A DNA stretch of 7,643 nt from Pseudomonadota bacterium (GTDB lineage: Bacteria; Pseudomonadota; Alphaproteobacteria; Rhizobiales; Beijerinckiaceae): assembly GCA_023393655.1 (NCBI GenBank), contig JAEWKP010000150.1, positions 1-7,643 on the forward strand. Direction: 5' to 3'. Shown here piece after piece: positions 7,045-7,643 of the stretch. Position 1 is the stretch's first letter. The number at the start of each line of letters is the position of its first letter. The position numbers were made by a program, and so were the translations under genes. The notes below the pieces were generated by a model, which was not told where the DNA came from, ran no database searches, and saw nothing but the letters and a program-made list of their open reading frames with translations.

Positions 7045-7077
7045 GAGGCTAGGGCGGAGCCTCCCTCTAAGGGAGGG
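7045..7077 (+). other. Two overlapping, mutually exclusive hairpins
   Basis: GGAGGCT (7045-7051) pairs perfectly with AGCCTCC (7059-7065) across a 7-base loop. CCTCCCT (7061-7067) pairs perfectly with AGGGAGG (7071-7077) across a 3-base loop. Both need bases 7061-7065, so only one can form at a time. An outer GCGGA/TCCGC pair (7055-7059 and 7088-7092) could extend the second. There is no T-run after either. This may be part of a repeat rather than a functional attenuator. Confidence 0.5.
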
Positions 7078-7148
7078 GCATCATCGTCCGCCAAAACAAA
7101 CTTCTCCAATGGAAGTGAAATAAGAAAAAACACGCTACATGCTGTAAA

Positions 7149-7175
7149 TTGAACCTTGGCCGCCATGGGTATAAG
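7149..7175 (+). promoter_or_regulatory. Possible cysH promoter
   Basis: TTGAAC (7149-7154, four of six matches to -35) and TATAAG (7170-7175, five of six matches to -10) lie 15 bp apart, shorter than the usual 16-18. They sit at the end of the locally AT-rich stretch and would start transcription near 7181-7183, about 30 bases before the cysH ATG. This is a weak consensus-based call. Confidence 0.33.
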
Positions 7176-7217
7176 TGGTTCGTTCGATTTACCGAACAGG
7201 CGGCCACAACCATGGCG
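7157..7217 (+). repeat. Competing inverted repeats around the cysH start
   Basis: TGGCCGCC (7157-7164) is a perfect inverted repeat of GGCGGCCA (7199-7206). CGCCATGG (7161-7168) is a perfect inverted repeat of CCATGGCG (7210-7217), which includes the cysH ATG. The two pairings share 7161-7164 and exclude each other. Between them GTTCG (7182-7186) pairs with CGAAC (7193-7197) across six bases. The only plausible ribosome-binding bases (AGG at 7198-7200) lie in the first pairing. It could be an operator, a leader structure or chance in GC-rich DNA. Confidence 0.42.
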
Positions 7218-7643
7218 AACGGCTTCGGCTCGGACGAACCCAAGGCGACAACGCCGGCAGAGGTGCTGCTGGAGCGTCGCGCGGCCGCGCTCGATGCGGC
7301 GTTCGGCAAGGCGGGCGTTGCCGGGCGTCTCGCCGGCATTGTCGGGGAAGCGAACGGGCGGGTGGTCTTCACCACCTCCTTCGGCCTCGAAGATCAGGTC
7401 CTCACCCATTTCATCGCGACGGCGAAGCTGCCGGTCACCTTCGCGACGCTCGATACCGGTCGGCTTTTTCCGGAGGTCTATGCGCTCTGGCAGGAGACCG
7501 AGGAACGCTATGGCATCCTGATCCGCCCTTACTACCCGCGTCATGACACGCTCGAGCTTCATGTCCGCCAGAACGGCATCAACGGGTTCTATGCCTCGCG
7601 CGATGCCCGCAAATCTTGCTGCGACATCCGCAAGGTCGAGCCG
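7212..7643 (+). CDS. cysH: Adenylyl-sulfate reductase CysH, iron-sulfur type (cut by window edge)
   Basis: The first 144 codons are present and the frame is open to the right edge. The PAPS/APS reductase fold is shown by the nucleotide-binding loop TTSFGLEDQVL at residues 54-64 and the family motif LDTGRLFPE at 80-88. KSCCDIRKVEP at 134-144 carries the paired cysteines C136-C137. These paired cysteines mark reductases with a [4Fe-4S] cluster, which mostly use adenylyl sulfate (APS) directly, unlike the cluster-free E. coli PAPS reductase. The second cysteine pair and the catalytic C-terminal cysteine would lie beyond the window. The enzyme reduces APS to sulfite and AMP with thioredoxin in assimilatory sulfate reduction in the cytosol. 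The ATG at 7212 fits the family length, but the upstream ribosome-binding site is poor (AGG at 7198-7200). Regulation by sulfur status is likely, though no known binding site is recognised. Confidence 0.92.
   Translation, partial: MANGFGSDEPKATTPAEVLLERRAAALDAAFGKAGVAGRLAGIVGEANGRVVFTTSFGLEDQVLTHFIATAKLPVTFATLDTGRLFPEVYALWQETEERYGILIRPYYPRHDTLELHVRQNGINGFYASRDARKSCCDIRKVEP

Larger units (their letters stand above)
6888..7211. other. Intergenic region between dnaE2 and cysH
   Basis: This 324-bp gap has no credible gene: the open frame through 6850-7152 starts inside dnaE2 in another frame and reads through repeat DNA. It holds a long palindromic repeat (6929-7034), two overlapping hairpins (7045-7077), an AT-richer stretch at about 7093-7155 in contrast to the GC-rich surroundings, and the presumed cysH promoter and leader. 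The gap and repeat suggest that cysH is transcribed independently of the SOS operon. Confidence 0.65.

Noticed and set aside
7061..7077. Intrinsic terminator
   Set aside because: The hairpin is perfect but is followed by GGGCATCATC rather than a T-run.
6850..7152. 100-codon plus-strand frame after dnaE2
   Set aside because: It starts inside dnaE2 in another frame and translates the palindromic repeat; such reading frames are a common annotation artefact.
7178..7185. GTTCGTTC before cysH as a second LexA box
   Set aside because: The half-sites are adjacent, not seven bases apart, and no other partner half-site lies at the right distance.
6021..7562. 513-codon minus-strand open frame from cysH across the intergenic region into dnaE2
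   Set aside because: It spans two real genes and repeat DNA without any recognisable domain.
1..7643. CRISPR array, tRNA, rRNA, insertion sequence or phage gene
   Set aside because: I saw no regularly spaced direct repeats, no tRNA-like cloverleaf, no rRNA sequence and no transposase or phage motif.

Overview
The window looks like chromosomal DNA from a high-GC alphaproteobacterium, most likely of the order Hyphomicrobiales (Rhizobiales). The evidence is the strongly GC-rich third codon positions, the alphaproteobacterial form of LexA box (GAAC-N7-GAAC), the imuA-imuB-dnaE2 gene order, and extragenic palindromes of a type I associate with Bosea/Bradyrhizobium/Methylobacterium-like genomes. 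The genus is a guess from memory, not a search.

Layout, left to right. Positions 1-874, minus strand: the N-terminal part of a cardiolipin synthase (two membrane segments plus the first HKD motif), running off the left edge. Positions 875-1175: a divergent intergenic region with a 58-bp imperfect palindrome (994-1051) and, just before imuA, a perfect LexA/SOS box (1147-1161) overlapping a possible -10 element. Positions 1176-6887, plus strand: the operon imuA (1176-2027), imuB (1933-3477) and dnaE2 (3474-6887). Its genes overlap, by 95 bp between imuA and imuB and by 4 bp (ATGA) between imuB and dnaE2. Positions 6888-7211: a second intergenic region with a roughly 106-bp palindromic repeat, two mutually exclusive small hairpins, an AT-richer stretch and several inverted repeats just before the next gene. 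Positions 7212-7643, plus strand: the first 144 codons of cysH, an adenylyl-sulfate reductase of the iron-sulfur type, running off the right edge.

The core of the window is the SOS-inducible mutasome. On DNA damage, LexA should leave the box and the three genes should be made together. DnaE2 is the catalytic translesion polymerase. ImuB is a Y-family-like protein without the usual catalytic N-terminal motif and is thought to link the complex to the beta clamp. ImuA is a RecA-like accessory protein. This system is well described in Caulobacter, Mycobacterium and other bacteria. I see no wholly new system here. The points worth a second look are regulatory and structural: the nested gene overlap, the insertion in the DnaE2 PHP region, the two repeat elements, and the competing inverted repeats around the cysH start. 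The flanking cls and cysH genes belong to membrane lipid synthesis and sulfate assimilation and have no evident functional tie to the mutasome.
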